DNA of 64,000 nt from Pedobacter ginsengisoli (GTDB lineage: Bacteria; Bacteroidota; Bacteroidia; Sphingobacteriales; Sphingobacteriaceae): positions 1 through 64,000 of the forward strand of contig NZ_CP024091.1 of the NCBI RefSeq assembly GCF_002736205.1, written 5' to 3'. Below the pieces are notes generated by a model. It worked only from the letters and a program-made list of their open reading frames with translations. It ran no database searches and was not told the origin of the DNA. A program made the translations under genes and the position numbers. Below, piece after piece: positions 37,201-45,870 of the stretch. Every line of letters begins with the position of its first letter. Positions within the stretch are counted from its first letter, which is position 1.

Positions 37201-38859
37201 TTAGTTTATGCCAAGTAATTCCTGGGCATTTTTTATAGCCGAGGCGCCTGGGTCTTTGCCACTAAGCATTTCGGCAATTGCTTTAATCCTGTCTTCCGAT
37301 TTTAATTTTCTGATGCCGGTGGTAGTACGTTCACTTTCTTCATTTTTATAAACAAAATAATGTGCATCACCTTTGGCTGCAATTTGCGGTAAGTGCGTAA
37401 TGCATATTACCTGCATGTTATGTTCCAGTTCGCCAATTACATTACCTACGCGAACAGCCGTCTCGCCCGAGATCCCGGTATCAATTTCATCAAATATTAA
37501 AGTAGGCAATGAGGTATGTTTTGCCATTATGGACTTAATTGCCAGCATGAGTCTTGATAACTCTCCTCCCGATGCAACTTTACCAACAGGAGCAGGTGCT
37601 TGTCCGCTATTGGCAGCAAATAATAAGGTGATGGTGTCTTTCCCATCAACATTTAATTCTGCAAGTGCGCCCTGTTCAATTTTAATTTTAGCATTAGGCA
37701 TGCCAACCTGCTTAAGTACTTTAGCTACCTCATTTTCAGTGCTGGTTATAGATTTACTTCTATTTGCCGAAAGCTCGGTGGCTTTGCCAGTAAGCAATTC
37801 CTTCATTTCGGCTATTTCTTTTTCAAGTCGTTCAATCTCTTCATCCCCACTTAATAACTCACTTAGGTTTTTAGATAATTGTGTTTCAATAGCCAGTAAT
37901 TCTTCAATAGAATTTACCCTGTGTTTTTGCTGAAGGTTGTAAATAATATCTAAACGAGAGTTGATCTCTTCAATTCTCGAAGGATTAAAAATTATTCCTT
38001 CTTCAAATGCAATAACTTCCTGGGCTATATCCTTAATTTCGATAAGAGACGAACGCAAACGTTCATTTAATGCGCCATAGTCAGCGTTAAACTTCTCAAT
38101 ACCCTGAATCTGGTTAATGGCCTCTTTAAGCAAAGGGAGAACAGAAATTTCCTGTTCGCTCAATATATTGTTACTATTTACCAGACTTCTTTTAATGTTT
38201 TCGGCATTGTTGAGCATCTGTAGCTCAGCCTCAAGCTGTTCCTGCTCATCAGATTTTAAAGATGCTGCTTCTAATTCATTGAAAAGAAATTGCTCATAAT
38301 CCTGGCGACTACGCGCATCAGTCATGGCTCCCTGTAATGTTGACAGCTGCTGCTGAGCTTTTTTATAAACTTTATATTCTTCGCGGTATTGAGCAAGCAA
38401 TGTGTGATGATTGGCAAGGGTATCAACAACAAATAGCTGAAACCCCGGATCATTTACCTCCAAAGTAGCATGTTGCGAGTGGATATCAATAAGCCTCTCG
38501 CCAACTTGTTTCATTACGGTTAAGGTAACAGGGGTATCATTTATGAAAGCTCTTGACTTTCCATCTGTAGATATTTCTCTTCTTAATATACTTTCGTTAT
38601 AAAAATCAATATCATTTTCCTCAAAAAAGGATTGTAATGTAGTATCATTAAGCAGAAATTGACCTTCGATAATGCATTTTTTAGCCTGATTAAAGAAATA
38701 TTTAGTTTCTGCACGCTGACCCAAAATAAGAGAGAGCGCGCCAAGCATGATAGATTTACCTGCACCTGTTTCGCCAGTGATGATATTTAAACCTTTATCA
38801 AGTTCAAGATCAACACTATCAATTAAGGCATAGTTCCGAATTGAAAGTTTTTGTAGCAT
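37201..38859 (-). CDS. recN: DNA repair protein RecN
   Basis: This 552-residue SMC-like ATPase has the N-terminal Walker A GETGAGKSIML, a coiled-coil arm of about 150-350, and the C-terminal ABC signature (VASGGELSRLMLAIK) with Walker B LIFDEIDTGISG. The length is normal. RecN acts in recombinational repair of double-strand breaks. It is first in a recN-fabI-CarboxypepD_reg run. In related genomes recN often follows the bamD-rpoZ-coaBC-porD genes; here the BlaI/M56 pair lies between. Confidence 0.95.
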   Translation of the reverse strand: MLQKLSIRNYALIDSVDLELDKGLNIITGETGAGKSIMLGALSLILGQRAETKYFFNQAKKCIIEGQFLLNDTTLQSFFEENDIDFYNESILRREISTDGKSRAFINDTPVTLTVMKQVGERLIDIHSQHATLEVNDPGFQLFVVDTLANHHTLLAQYREEYKVYKKAQQQLSTLQGAMTDARSRQDYEQFLFNELEAASLKSDEQEQLEAELQMLNNAENIKRSLVNSNNILSEQEISVLPLLKEAINQIQGIEKFNADYGALNERLRSSLIEIKDIAQEVIAFEEGIIFNPSRIEEINSRLDIIYNLQQKHRVNSIEELLAIETQLSKNLSELLSGDEEIERLEKEIAEMKELLTGKATELSANRSKSITSTENEVAKVLKQVGMPNAKIKIEQGALAELNVDGKDTITLLFAANSGQAPAPVGKVASGGELSRLMLAIKSIMAKHTSLPTLIFDEIDTGISGETAVRVGNVIGELEHNMQVICITHLPQIAAKGDAHYFVYKNEESERTTTGIRKLKSEDRIKAIAEMLSGKDPGASAIKNAQELLGIN

Positions 38860-38911
38860 ATTACTTTGCTAAATTATAAAAACTTAGGCAATGGATGTTT
38901 ATTCTTAGAAA

Positions 38912-38940
38912 CAAAAAAAGCAGAAGATTTCTCTTCTGCC
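38912..38940 (-). terminator. Terminator of the blaI-M56 operon
   Basis: GCAGAAGA-TTTC-TCTTCTGC is a perfect 8-bp stem. On the minus strand it is followed by TTTTTTTG, so it ends the M56 transcript about 60 bases after its stop. Confidence 0.85.
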
Positions 38941-38997
38941 CTCAATCTAATTTTATTGTGTGGTTTAATGCTTTGTAGTATTCAGTTTTTGGTATGC

Positions 38998-40818
38998 TTA
39001 AATCCAATCAGAATCTGATTTAATGCCTTTTTTCTTTTTAATACTATCAATTCCTTTGTCAAAATTCTTTTTTAGTTCTTTATATTCAGGTGAGTTTTGC
39101 AGCTCTTTAATTTCCTCTATATGTTTTTTAAATTCTGGAGAATTCATTTTTTCCCGCATTTCATCCACGTTTTTCCGGATCTCTGCTTGTTGCTTTTTCC
39201 ATTCCTCAGAATTAAACTTTTTGCTCATCTCTAAAGCGCTTTTTTGAATTTCAGCCTGTTGTTTTTTCCACTCCGGAGAATTAAACTGCTTACGCATATC
39301 CATAGCAATCTTCATAACCATTTCCTGGTTTGCCTTGAACTCTTTCGAATTCATTTTTTCTCTCATCTCATCCACGTTTTTCCGAATCTCAGCTTGTTGT
39401 TTCTTCCATTCTGCAGAGTTGAAATGTTTAGCCATTTCAGCAGCATTTTTTTGTACGTCTTTTATTTGTTGCTGGAATTCAGGCGATTTAATAAAGGCCA
39501 TACTTGCATTGGTTGCCGAATCGAAATTGAATTTGTAATCAAACTTAAAGTCATTAATAAATGATTCGCTAACTACCTCCTGTCTTAAACTATCAGGCAT
39601 TTCTTTAATAGAATTGTATTCCTTTTTATTTCCTTTAGCATCAACAGTTACAATTTTGAACTTGTTTTTTTTCTTTGTAGTATCTGTTTTTATATGGTCG
39701 TTATCACAATCTTCGCCAACAATCGGAGCCAGCAAGGTCTGTATTTTTGATTTAATCGCGATCCCTTCAACATCAATCTTTTTACTGTGTTGATCTTCCT
39801 TATTTACAGTCGGAGCTTTCTTTGCAGGGCTAATCCATGCTAAGGATATTATTGTTGCTATTGTTAATGTTATAGCCAAAATCTGTTGTTTGGCATTCAT
39901 ATAATTCGTTTTCATATCTGTTATTCTTTTAATGCGTTGATATAAATGTTGTTCATTTCCTGTAGCGGCCATAGAAAGTACAGGAGTGGTTTTGTTTTTC
40001 AGTATTTCGAGTTTTAAAAGAGCGTGTGCATAGGTTAGGGGGCTGCCGGTAAATTTTAAAACCAGATCATCGCATGCATGCTCACGTTCAATATTTATAA
40101 GTCGGCCACCCAGCCATACAAATGGGTTAAAGAAAAGTATAGTCTCTATACCGGTTTTTATTAGGTTTAATAGATAATCGTTTCTCCGAATGTGCGAAAG
40201 CTCATGAATTAATATTGCTTCTACTTGCTTAATATCCAACTGAGATGCCAATGCGATTGGAAACAATACCACAGGTTTTATGTACCCGATAACCAGAGGC
40301 ACATTTACCCTTGATGATAAGTAAAATTCAATATTCTGGCGTAGGTGCAATTTGGCCACCATAGCTTCAAAAACCGGAACCCATTGGGTAGGTACAGAAG
40401 TTCGGTCAGCCCATTTTAAATCCAGTAATTTTTTATATCCAATACCCAGAACAAATAGCTGAAATAATATACCTATACTATAGATGCTTACCAGATATGG
40501 GAAAAAGTTTTCTGTTATGCTGCTCATATCCTGCGGTAAATGGATAAGGTATTCTGATTGCTTAACCGGAGAAACCTGACCTGCAGCAACTTCAATGCTA
40601 TTTAGCGGGAGCTTAAATAATGAAAAGAAGGTAATGCAAAATCCTAAAAATATAAGACATAATGCTCCGTAGGCCATATTGTGCTTTATTTTTGCATCCA
40701 TTTTAGGAAACGCACTTATAGCTGCCACCAATACTCCATAGATAATGGCGCCTTGCCATAAAGAGTGGAAGATACTCCATCCGGTAGCTTTAATCAGATT
40801 GTTTACTATTGCTTCCAT
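38998..40818 (-). CDS. M56 (BlaR1-like) membrane metallopeptidase with repeat tail
   Basis: This 606-residue protein has N-terminal transmembrane helices at about 20-37, 48-68, 107-127 and 215-232, and the gluzincin motif HELSH at 205-209 with EREHACDD at 244-251. A further helix lies at 312-330. BlaR1 then has a penicillin-binding sensor domain; this protein lacks it. Instead, residues 445-580 carry about six 23-residue repeats of the form NSxEWKKQQAEIRKNVDEMREKM, probably a helical rod. It follows blaI by 27 bases and should cleave BlaI, or trigger its cleavage, in response to an envelope signal. The signal is unlikely to be a beta-lactam, since the sensor is absent. Protease-family call strong, signal unknown. 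Confidence 0.88.
   Translation of the reverse strand: MEAIVNNLIKATGWSIFHSLWQGAIIYGVLVAAISAFPKMDAKIKHNMAYGALCLIFLGFCITFFSLFKLPLNSIEVAAGQVSPVKQSEYLIHLPQDMSSITENFFPYLVSIYSIGILFQLFVLGIGYKKLLDLKWADRTSVPTQWVPVFEAMVAKLHLRQNIEFYLSSRVNVPLVIGYIKPVVLFPIALASQLDIKQVEAILIHELSHIRRNDYLLNLIKTGIETILFFNPFVWLGGRLINIEREHACDDLVLKFTGSPLTYAHALLKLEILKNKTTPVLSMAATGNEQHLYQRIKRITDMKTNYMNAKQQILAITLTIATIISLAWISPAKKAPTVNKEDQHSKKIDVEGIAIKSKIQTLLAPIVGEDCDNDHIKTDTTKKKNKFKIVTVDAKGNKKEYNSIKEMPDSLRQEVVSESFINDFKFDYKFNFDSATNASMAFIKSPEFQQQIKDVQKNAAEMAKHFNSAEWKKQQAEIRKNVDEMREKMNSKEFKANQEMVMKIAMDMRKQFNSPEWKKQQAEIQKSALEMSKKFNSEEWKKQQAEIRKNVDEMREKMNSPEFKKHIEEIKELQNSPEYKELKKNFDKGIDSIKKKKGIKSDSDWI
39079..39486 (-). repeat. 69-bp-period tandem repeats in the M56 gene
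   Basis: Six degenerate units of 23 codons each encode the helical repeat with the WKKQQAEI core. Several units are close in DNA sequence too, so the copy number may change by slippage or recombination. Confidence 0.75.
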
Positions 40819-40845
40819 GTGTTTATAGTTGGTTCTTTAGGTTTG

Positions 40846-41226
40846 TTATTTGCTTAATTCATCTAAATATTTTTTTATTGAATCAATTTCATCCTTGCTT
40901 GCATTGTGGTTTCCAAGTGCCTGCATTACCAATCTTGCTGTTGACCCGTTAAAAACATTATCGATCATTTTGTTTACCAGATGTTGTTCCGTTTTTTGCT
41001 GATTTAAAAGGGCAGTATAAATGTGTGTTTTAGAAGAAGTATCCCGCGCAACAAGCCCCTTTTCGTGCATAATCTGCATTAGTTTAAGTGTAGTAGTATA
41101 ACCAGAATCTTTGCTTTTCTCTAAAATTTCGTGAACGTCTCTAACCGTACAGTTACCCTTTTCCCACAATATCTGTAAGATCTCTAGTTCGCTTTCTGTA
41201 GGTTTAAGGTCTGATGATATTCCCAT
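40846..41226 (-). CDS. BlaI/MecI/CopY-family transcriptional repressor
   Basis: This 126-residue winged-helix protein matches BlaI: KPTESELEILQILWEKGNCTVRDVHEIL at the N-terminus and the C-terminal dimerisation region. It probably represses its own operon by binding two perfect palindromes upstream (41237-41252, 41261-41276). The M56 protease gene follows by 27 bases. The repressor is expected to be cleaved or released when the protease senses its signal. Confidence 0.92.
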   Translation of the reverse strand: MGISSDLKPTESELEILQILWEKGNCTVRDVHEILEKSKDSGYTTTLKLMQIMHEKGLVARDTSSKTHIYTALLNQQKTEQHLVNKMIDNVFNGSTARLVMQALGNHNASKDEIDSIKKYLDELSK

Positions 41227-41236
41227 ATTTTATTTG

Positions 41237-41252
41237 TACGAATTGTTTCGTA
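41237..41252. promoter_or_regulatory. BlaI operator O2 (start-site proximal)
   Basis: TACGAA-TTGT-TTCGTA is a perfect 6-bp dyad with a 4-base spacer. It covers the expected transcription start of the blaI operon. Confidence 0.8.
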
Positions 41253-41254
41253 TT

Positions 41255-41284
41255 CAAATGTACGAATGTATTCGTATAAACAAA
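41255..41284 (-). promoter_or_regulatory. Promoter of blaI-M56 operon
   Basis: On the minus strand TTTG (41281-41284) lies 18 bases before TACATTTG (41255-41262), a full match to the Bacteroidota promoter. The two BlaI operators overlap its spacer and start region. Confidence 0.7.
41261..41276. promoter_or_regulatory. BlaI operator O1 (promoter spacer)
   Basis: TACGAA-TGTA-TTCGTA is a second perfect dyad with the same arms, 24 bases centre to centre from O2. It fills most of the gap between the -33 and -7 elements and touches the -7 element. Confidence 0.8.
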
Positions 41285-41304
41285 ATATTTTTAACATTTT
41301 TTTA

Positions 41305-42246
41305 TTAATTCTTTTTAAGGCCTTGATTAAGAGTGGGAATTGCCTGGTTAAGCGTTTCGTATTTATTGATGTTGGCTGGGTCAATCTGGACAAGCAGATT
41401 GTATGCTTTTATACGGTCTGATGGATCTCCGGTTGGAATAGAAAATACATTTACAACCTCATCTGCTTTAGTAGAAAAGTAGAAGTTAGGGAAAATTGAA
41501 CCTAATTTCTGTTTGTCCATTTGCTTTAATCCGGAAAGCAGGGTGATCATTTTTTTTACTCCACGCCCTGTATTATCTTGTAAACGATCAAGTCCATTAA
41601 AATGGTAATCATAAATAAATACCCTCAAGTCCTCAAAAGTTTTATTAAGTAAATTCTCATTTAGCCAGTAACGGTTGCGCAACCCATCAAATGCTTTCCA
41701 GCCTTTATTTCCAGAAACCTGAGCGTTATTTAGAATGGTAGATGCTTTTTTATAGAAAGGAGTACCACCAAGGTGGCTAAAGCTGTCTTTATCTAAGCCA
41801 ATAATAGTATAAGCATAGTAGCTTAGTAAAGAACTAAGATTGGAAATATAGGTTTGATCAGAAAAATCTAATGACTGGCCTTCAGCATAATTGAAATCAA
41901 AGTCTTTATCACTTAGATTGAGAAGTGTGCTATTGTATGCTGATGCATAAACAGGCCTGCTCGATTGAAGCTGTGCTTCGGCTTTGTACGCAGCACTGCC
42001 ATCCCAGTCGGTAATAGTGATTACAAAATTACATTCAATACGCTCTTGAGGGCTGTAAGTATCATTAGTCCACTTATTGTTATTTAAGAACTCCCTTATT
42101 GTGGTTTCAAGTACCTCCAGATTTCTTTTATCCATATTTGGAACTGTAGGAGCCTGAACCTGAACCCGGGCATTTAATTCCTGTGCATTAACAAAAGGTG
42201 TACAAATAAAAAGGAAAAATAGAAGAACTAAGTAGCGTTTTTTCAT
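41305..42246 (-). CDS. porD: Exported DUF4835 family protein, PorD-like
   Basis: This 313-residue protein has a signal peptide (to about residue 21, VNAQ). The mature chain (LNARVQVQAPTVPNMDKR, then CNFVITITDWDGSAAYKAEA) matches DUF4835, a family named PorD and associated with type IX secretion. It lies directly downstream of coaBC (2 bases apart), the usual Bacteroidota arrangement. It should be periplasmic or outer-membrane associated. The PorD link is recalled from family naming, and the precise role is not established from sequence. Confidence 0.82.
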   Translation of the reverse strand: MKKRYLVLLFFLFICTPFVNAQELNARVQVQAPTVPNMDKRNLEVLETTIREFLNNNKWTNDTYSPQERIECNFVITITDWDGSAAYKAEAQLQSSRPVYASAYNSTLLNLSDKDFDFNYAEGQSLDFSDQTYISNLSSLLSYYAYTIIGLDKDSFSHLGGTPFYKKASTILNNAQVSGNKGWKAFDGLRNRYWLNENLLNKTFEDLRVFIYDYHFNGLDRLQDNTGRGVKKMITLLSGLKQMDKQKLGSIFPNFYFSTKADEVVNVFSIPTGDPSDRIKAYNLLVQIDPANINKYETLNQAIPTLNQGLKKN

Positions 42247-42248
42247 GC

Positions 42249-43442
42249 TTAAACAAGCTTTAAGATTTCATCGCAAATGTCTTTGGCGACCTCTGTTTTC
42301 GATTTCATCTCAAAAACTGTCTTTTCAAATGCTTTATTAAAGATAGTTATTTTATTGGTATCCATCTTAAAACCGGCCCCTTTGTCATTTAAAGAATTAA
42401 GGATAATCAGATCAAGATTTTTTCTGATCAGCTTATCTTTGGCGTGTTCTTCTTCGTTTTCAGTTTCTAAAGCAAAGCCAACAAGTATCTGATTTTCTGT
42501 TTTTAGTTTACCTAGGGTAGCTAAAATATCTTCAGTTTTTTTTAATTCCAAGTTAAACTCTGAGCTGCTTTTCTTTATTTTCTGGCTGGCTGTAGTTACA
42601 GGTGTATAATCGGCAACGGCAGCACTCATTACCATAATCTCAGCTTTACGGAATTCTTTTTCGCAGGCGGCCAGCATTTGAGCAGCACTAACAACATCGA
42701 TTCTGTTGAGTTGCAATGAGCTTTTCTCGGCAGTTGGACCTGTAACTAAAGTTACCTCAGCCCCTAAACGAGCAAAGCGCTCTGCAATTGCAAACCCCAT
42801 TTTACCAGAAGAATGATTTCCTATAAAACGTACCGGATCTATGGCCTCGTAAGTGGGGCCGGCCGTTACCAATACTTTTTTGCCGGATAGGGGAAGGCCT
42901 TTGCTTATTGTTTCCAATAGAAATAGAACAATGTCTTCAGGTTCAGCCATTCTGCCTTCGCCATACAAACCACTCGCCAATTCTCCCTTACCAGGAGCGA
43001 TCAGAAGATTGCCATATGATAACAATTTCTCTATATTGGCTTGAGTAGATTCATGTTTCCACATGTCCAGATCCATGGCTGGAGCAAATAGTACCGGACA
43101 CTTTGCCGAAAGGTAAACCGCAGTAAGTAGATTGTCGCACAGGCCGGTGGCCATTTTTGCCAAGGTGTTGGCACTTGTTGGGGCAACGAGCATGTAATCA
43201 GCCCAAAGGCCTAGCTCTACATGATTGCTCCAAACACCTGTTTCTTCTTCAAAATATTGGGTGTAAACAGGATGTTTTGATAGCGTTGCAAGAGTGAGTG
43301 GGGTAATGAAATTTGCCCCACCTGCAGTAAGAATTACTTTGACGTTTGCGCCAGCCTTTACCAATAGTCTTACCAGTGTTGCCGATTTGTATGCTGCAAT
43401 ACTGCCGCAAACGCCTAGAATAATGTTTTTATCTTTTAGCAT
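42249..43442 (-). CDS. coaBC: Bifunctional phosphopantothenoylcysteine decarboxylase / phosphopantothenate-cysteine ligase
   Basis: This 397-residue protein has an N-terminal flavodoxin-like CoaC half (VCGSIAAYKSATLVR, PTSANTLAKMATGLCDNLL, APAMDLDMW) and a C-terminal CoaB half (GKKVLVTAGPTYEAIDPVRFIGNHSSGKMG). It makes 4'-phosphopantetheine in two steps of coenzyme A synthesis, the cofactor that also feeds ACP and the PKS. It sits between rpoZ and porD on one transcript. The start codon at 43442 gives the usual length. Confidence 0.95.
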   Translation of the reverse strand: MLKDKNIILGVCGSIAAYKSATLVRLLVKAGANVKVILTAGGANFITPLTLATLSKHPVYTQYFEEETGVWSNHVELGLWADYMLVAPTSANTLAKMATGLCDNLLTAVYLSAKCPVLFAPAMDLDMWKHESTQANIEKLLSYGNLLIAPGKGELASGLYGEGRMAEPEDIVLFLLETISKGLPLSGKKVLVTAGPTYEAIDPVRFIGNHSSGKMGFAIAERFARLGAEVTLVTGPTAEKSSLQLNRIDVVSAAQMLAACEKEFRKAEIMVMSAAVADYTPVTTASQKIKKSSSEFNLELKKTEDILATLGKLKTENQILVGFALETENEEEHAKDKLIRKNLDLIILNSLNDKGAGFKMDTNKITIFNKAFEKTVFEMKSKTEVAKDICDEILKLV

Positions 43443-43465
43443 GGTAATACCTATGCACGATATTA

Positions 43466-43789
43466 TTATTGTTCTTTAGTAGGATTTCTGTGGTAAACTT
43501 TATCGTTCAGAAACTCATCGATAGCAATTAATGACGGTTTTGGTAAACGCTCATAATGCTTGCTGATCTCGATTTGCTCTCTGTTCTCAAAAATCTCTTC
43601 AAGATTATCATTAGAAGATGCAAACTCGGCTAATTTGCCATGAAGCTCTTCTTTCATGTTATTAGAAATTTGATTAGCCCTTTTAGAAATAATTACTAAA
43701 GACTCATAGATGTTTCCGGTTTTTTGATCCAGATCATTAACATTTCTAGTAACCGTAGTATTTGGTATTGCGGGTTTATTCGTACTCAT
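43466..43789 (-). CDS. rpoZ: RNA polymerase omega subunit
   Basis: This 107-residue protein is the Bacteroidota-type omega/RPB6-like subunit. The key helix region NVNDLDQKTGNIYESLVIISKRANQI matches the conserved omega block, and a C-terminal SLIAIDEFLNDKVYH extension is Bacteroidota specific. Omega helps assemble and stabilise beta-prime. Its start overlaps the stop of bamD by one base (43789), which indicates coupled expression. Confidence 0.9.
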   Translation of the reverse strand: MSTNKPAIPNTTVTRNVNDLDQKTGNIYESLVIISKRANQISNNMKEELHGKLAEFASSNDNLEEIFENREQIEISKHYERLPKPSLIAIDEFLNDKVYHRNPTKEQ

Positions 43790-44724
43790 TATCTGTTGGG
43801 TGTTTTAATTGTATTAATAGCACTATCTCTTTTAGCTTCTTTTGTTAATTGAGATTTATATTTTTCATAATTAGCAAGGCGTTCAGCTATAAAGCGTTTA
43901 GCACTTTCTATTCCATCCTGACTGTCTTTTTTTAATGCATTTGCTTCTTTCAAAAGCTTGCTTTCAGGGTGAGCTTCAGCAAATTCATCAGCATAAGTGA
44001 TGGCCTCTGTAAAACGGTCTTCCTGACGATCTTCAATACTATTTTTAGCAAAAGCATATTGCGATTTGATCATTAGCAAATCCATTTCCTCTGAATATTT
44101 AATATCAGGGTAATCGATTTGGGCATTTTTTAGTGCAATAACAGCAGCTCTGTAGTTAGATGCTTCGCCTCCGTTACCACCAATCTCATAATACATTTTT
44201 GCATTTGCAAAAGCTTTATCTTCTAGCTTGGTACGTAAAATGCCTATATATTTTGCTGCCTCAACCGCACGCTCACTTTTTGGATAAAAGTTGATAAAGA
44301 GCTGCAAAGCATCAATAGCTTTATAAGTATTTTCCTGATCCAGACTAGGTCTTGGAGAATCCAGATAATAACAATATGCACTCATATATTTGCATTCCTC
44401 AGCGTATTTACTAGTTGGATAGCTGTCTGCGAATGATTTGAATTGATATCTTGCTGTTGTGTAATCTCTTATTTTAAAGAGAGCTAACGCGTAATAGTAG
44501 TTTAATTCCTCCGCCTCAGCTCTTCCTCTGTATTTTTGAGACAAGTCTTCAAATAATATCAATGCTTTAGAATAATTCTTCTTGTTATATAGCCTCATAG
44601 CCTCTTGATACTTTTTTCCTACATCGTTGCTCAGTCTGATTTTCTCAAACTGACTTTTACAACCTGCAATAGTAAGGGCTATAATGGTGAAACTTAATAA
44701 TAATACGTGTTTAATTTTAAACAT
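43789..44724 (-). CDS. bamD: Outer-membrane assembly lipoprotein BamD
   Basis: This 311-residue protein has a lipoprotein signal with lipobox TIAGC (Cys about residue 22), followed by five TPR-like repeats (YQEAMRLYNKKNYSKALILFEDL, ALFKIRDYTTARYQFKSF and others) as in BamD/YfiO. It works with BamA to insert beta-barrels. It is first in the bamD-rpoZ-coaBC-porD operon and has a strong promoter just upstream. Confidence 0.93.
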   Translation of the reverse strand: MFKIKHVLLLSFTIIALTIAGCKSQFEKIRLSNDVGKKYQEAMRLYNKKNYSKALILFEDLSQKYRGRAEAEELNYYYALALFKIRDYTTARYQFKSFADSYPTSKYAEECKYMSAYCYYLDSPRPSLDQENTYKAIDALQLFINFYPKSERAVEAAKYIGILRTKLEDKAFANAKMYYEIGGNGGEASNYRAAVIALKNAQIDYPDIKYSEEMDLLMIKSQYAFAKNSIEDRQEDRFTEAITYADEFAEAHPESKLLKEANALKKDSQDGIESAKRFIAERLANYEKYKSQLTKEAKRDSAINTIKTPNR

Positions 44725-44728
44725 TCTG

Positions 44729-44759
44729 CAAAGATAAGTTAATAATACGATACCGTCAA
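44729..44759 (-). promoter_or_regulatory. Promoter of the bamD operon
   Basis: On the minus strand TTG (44757-44759) is followed after 20 bases by TATCTTTG (44729-44736), a full -7 match. The ATG comes only 4 bases later, so the mRNA would be leaderless or almost so. Confidence 0.65.
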
Positions 44760-44811
44760 TTAAAAATAATAGGACGCTAAGCTATGTAAAGGCATTCATC
44801 CTGTCAAGTGC

Positions 44812-45183
44812 TTAACATAATTTAACGTTTCCATTTTCATAAGCCATATACATATACTTTAATACCTCATCATTTATGTCTTCTTTATAATATATACGTA
44901 TATGGTGATTGTAATCGTCACTTCCTGGAACTGGCTTTATTTTTCGAAAGCACAGATTGTCTTCATATGGCTGTTTAAATGGGAATACAACATCTATAAA
45001 GTTTTTGCCAAACTGTATAATGTAAGCGAAGTTAATGCGCGATGAGAAAGCTATCATTGTTTTAGTAGCATGAAATTTTACATCACCTAATTGTTGATAG
45101 CAGGAAACAAAGTGATCGAATAGTTCAATTGACATAGCTGATTTTCCCTGAAGAAATTCTGATAATGATTTATTGTTATCCAT
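44812..45183 (-). CDS. DUF5655-like protein
   Basis: This 123-residue protein resembles DUF5655: LFDHFVSCYQQLGDVKFHATKTMIAFSSRINFAYI, in which a short helix pair is followed by a strand-rich domain. It is soluble and has no signal. Function unknown. It is divergent from the rRNA operon and stands upstream of bamD on the same strand, but the bamD promoter in between makes it a separate unit. Confidence 0.7.
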   Translation of the reverse strand: MDNNKSLSEFLQGKSAMSIELFDHFVSCYQQLGDVKFHATKTMIAFSSRINFAYIIQFGKNFIDVVFPFKQPYEDNLCFRKIKPVPGSDDYNHHIRIYYKEDINDEVLKYMYMAYENGNVKLC

Positions 45184-45545
45184 GTTAAGTATGGCAATGG
45201 TATCTTTTTATAAAGGTAATTTATTTTTTGGTTAGATGATTCTGGGGCTTTTCATTTGATTATTTGTTAGTTCCTTAGATTTTTTGGGATTTTGGTGTAT
45301 TAAAGAGACGACTTATTTACGACTCCTGAACGAGTTTGAGACGACTTTGAACGACCCCTGGTCATTTTTCAGGCCATTAAAGGTGTGATGTTGGCTGATG
45401 GAAAGGCGTTAGTGTGATAGGGCGAAACCTTAGCTATAGTATATAATATATACCCCGATGTTACCCATGTTTTAAGCTGCTGTTATTTTTTCTTGTTGTT
45501 TTTAAGGGTGTTATGGATTATTGGGGTAAAAATGGGTGATTTAAG
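45184..45545. other. Intergenic region upstream of rRNA promoters
   Basis: No gene is seen here. It contains two copies of GAGACGACTT (45305-45314 and 45338-45347) and an AT-rich stretch near 45435-45455 that could act as an UP-like region. Otherwise I see nothing distinctive. Confidence 0.35.
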
Positions 45546-45576
45546 TTTGGATAGTGGCTGGATTTTTCTACTTTTG
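45546..45576 (+). promoter_or_regulatory. rRNA operon promoter P1
   Basis: TTTG (45546-45549), 19-base spacer, TACTTTTG (45569-45576): an exact Bacteroidota promoter with ideal spacing. Confidence 0.8.
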
Positions 45577-45658
45577 CATCCCGCTTCGGAGGAAGGGCAG
45601 CATTGAGAGAGGGAAGGTATAGGAGAGAGAAAAAAGCTGCAGGAAATTTGAAAAAAGA

Positions 45659-45689
45659 TTTGCGAAGAAGAAAAAGATTTCTACCTTTG
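45659..45689 (+). promoter_or_regulatory. rRNA operon promoter P2
   Basis: TTTG (45659-45662), 19-base spacer, TACCTTTG (45682-45689). A second exact promoter 113 bases after P1, giving tandem promoters. Confidence 0.8.
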
Positions 45690-45870
45690 CAGTCCCAAAC
45701 AAAACGGGAGTTATCAAACGGAGTTTGTTAACGATAAAAAGAAGATTGAAAAGCGTTAGTGGTTAAACAGCAAGCGGGGAACAATACGACCTTGCAGCCA
45801 ACATAAGTCATTAGCGATTAGATATAAGAAAGGGGATCCGTGAGGTGACCCGCGAAGTTCATTAAAGAGA

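Noticed and set aside
37373..37933. A 186-codon plus-strand frame.
   Set aside because: It lies antisense inside recN, is rich in Ser/Leu from reading the complement, and recN is clearly the real gene.
39023..39564. Plus-strand open frames opposite the M56 repeat region.
   Set aside because: They arise from the repetitive low-complexity coding sequence of the minus-strand gene.
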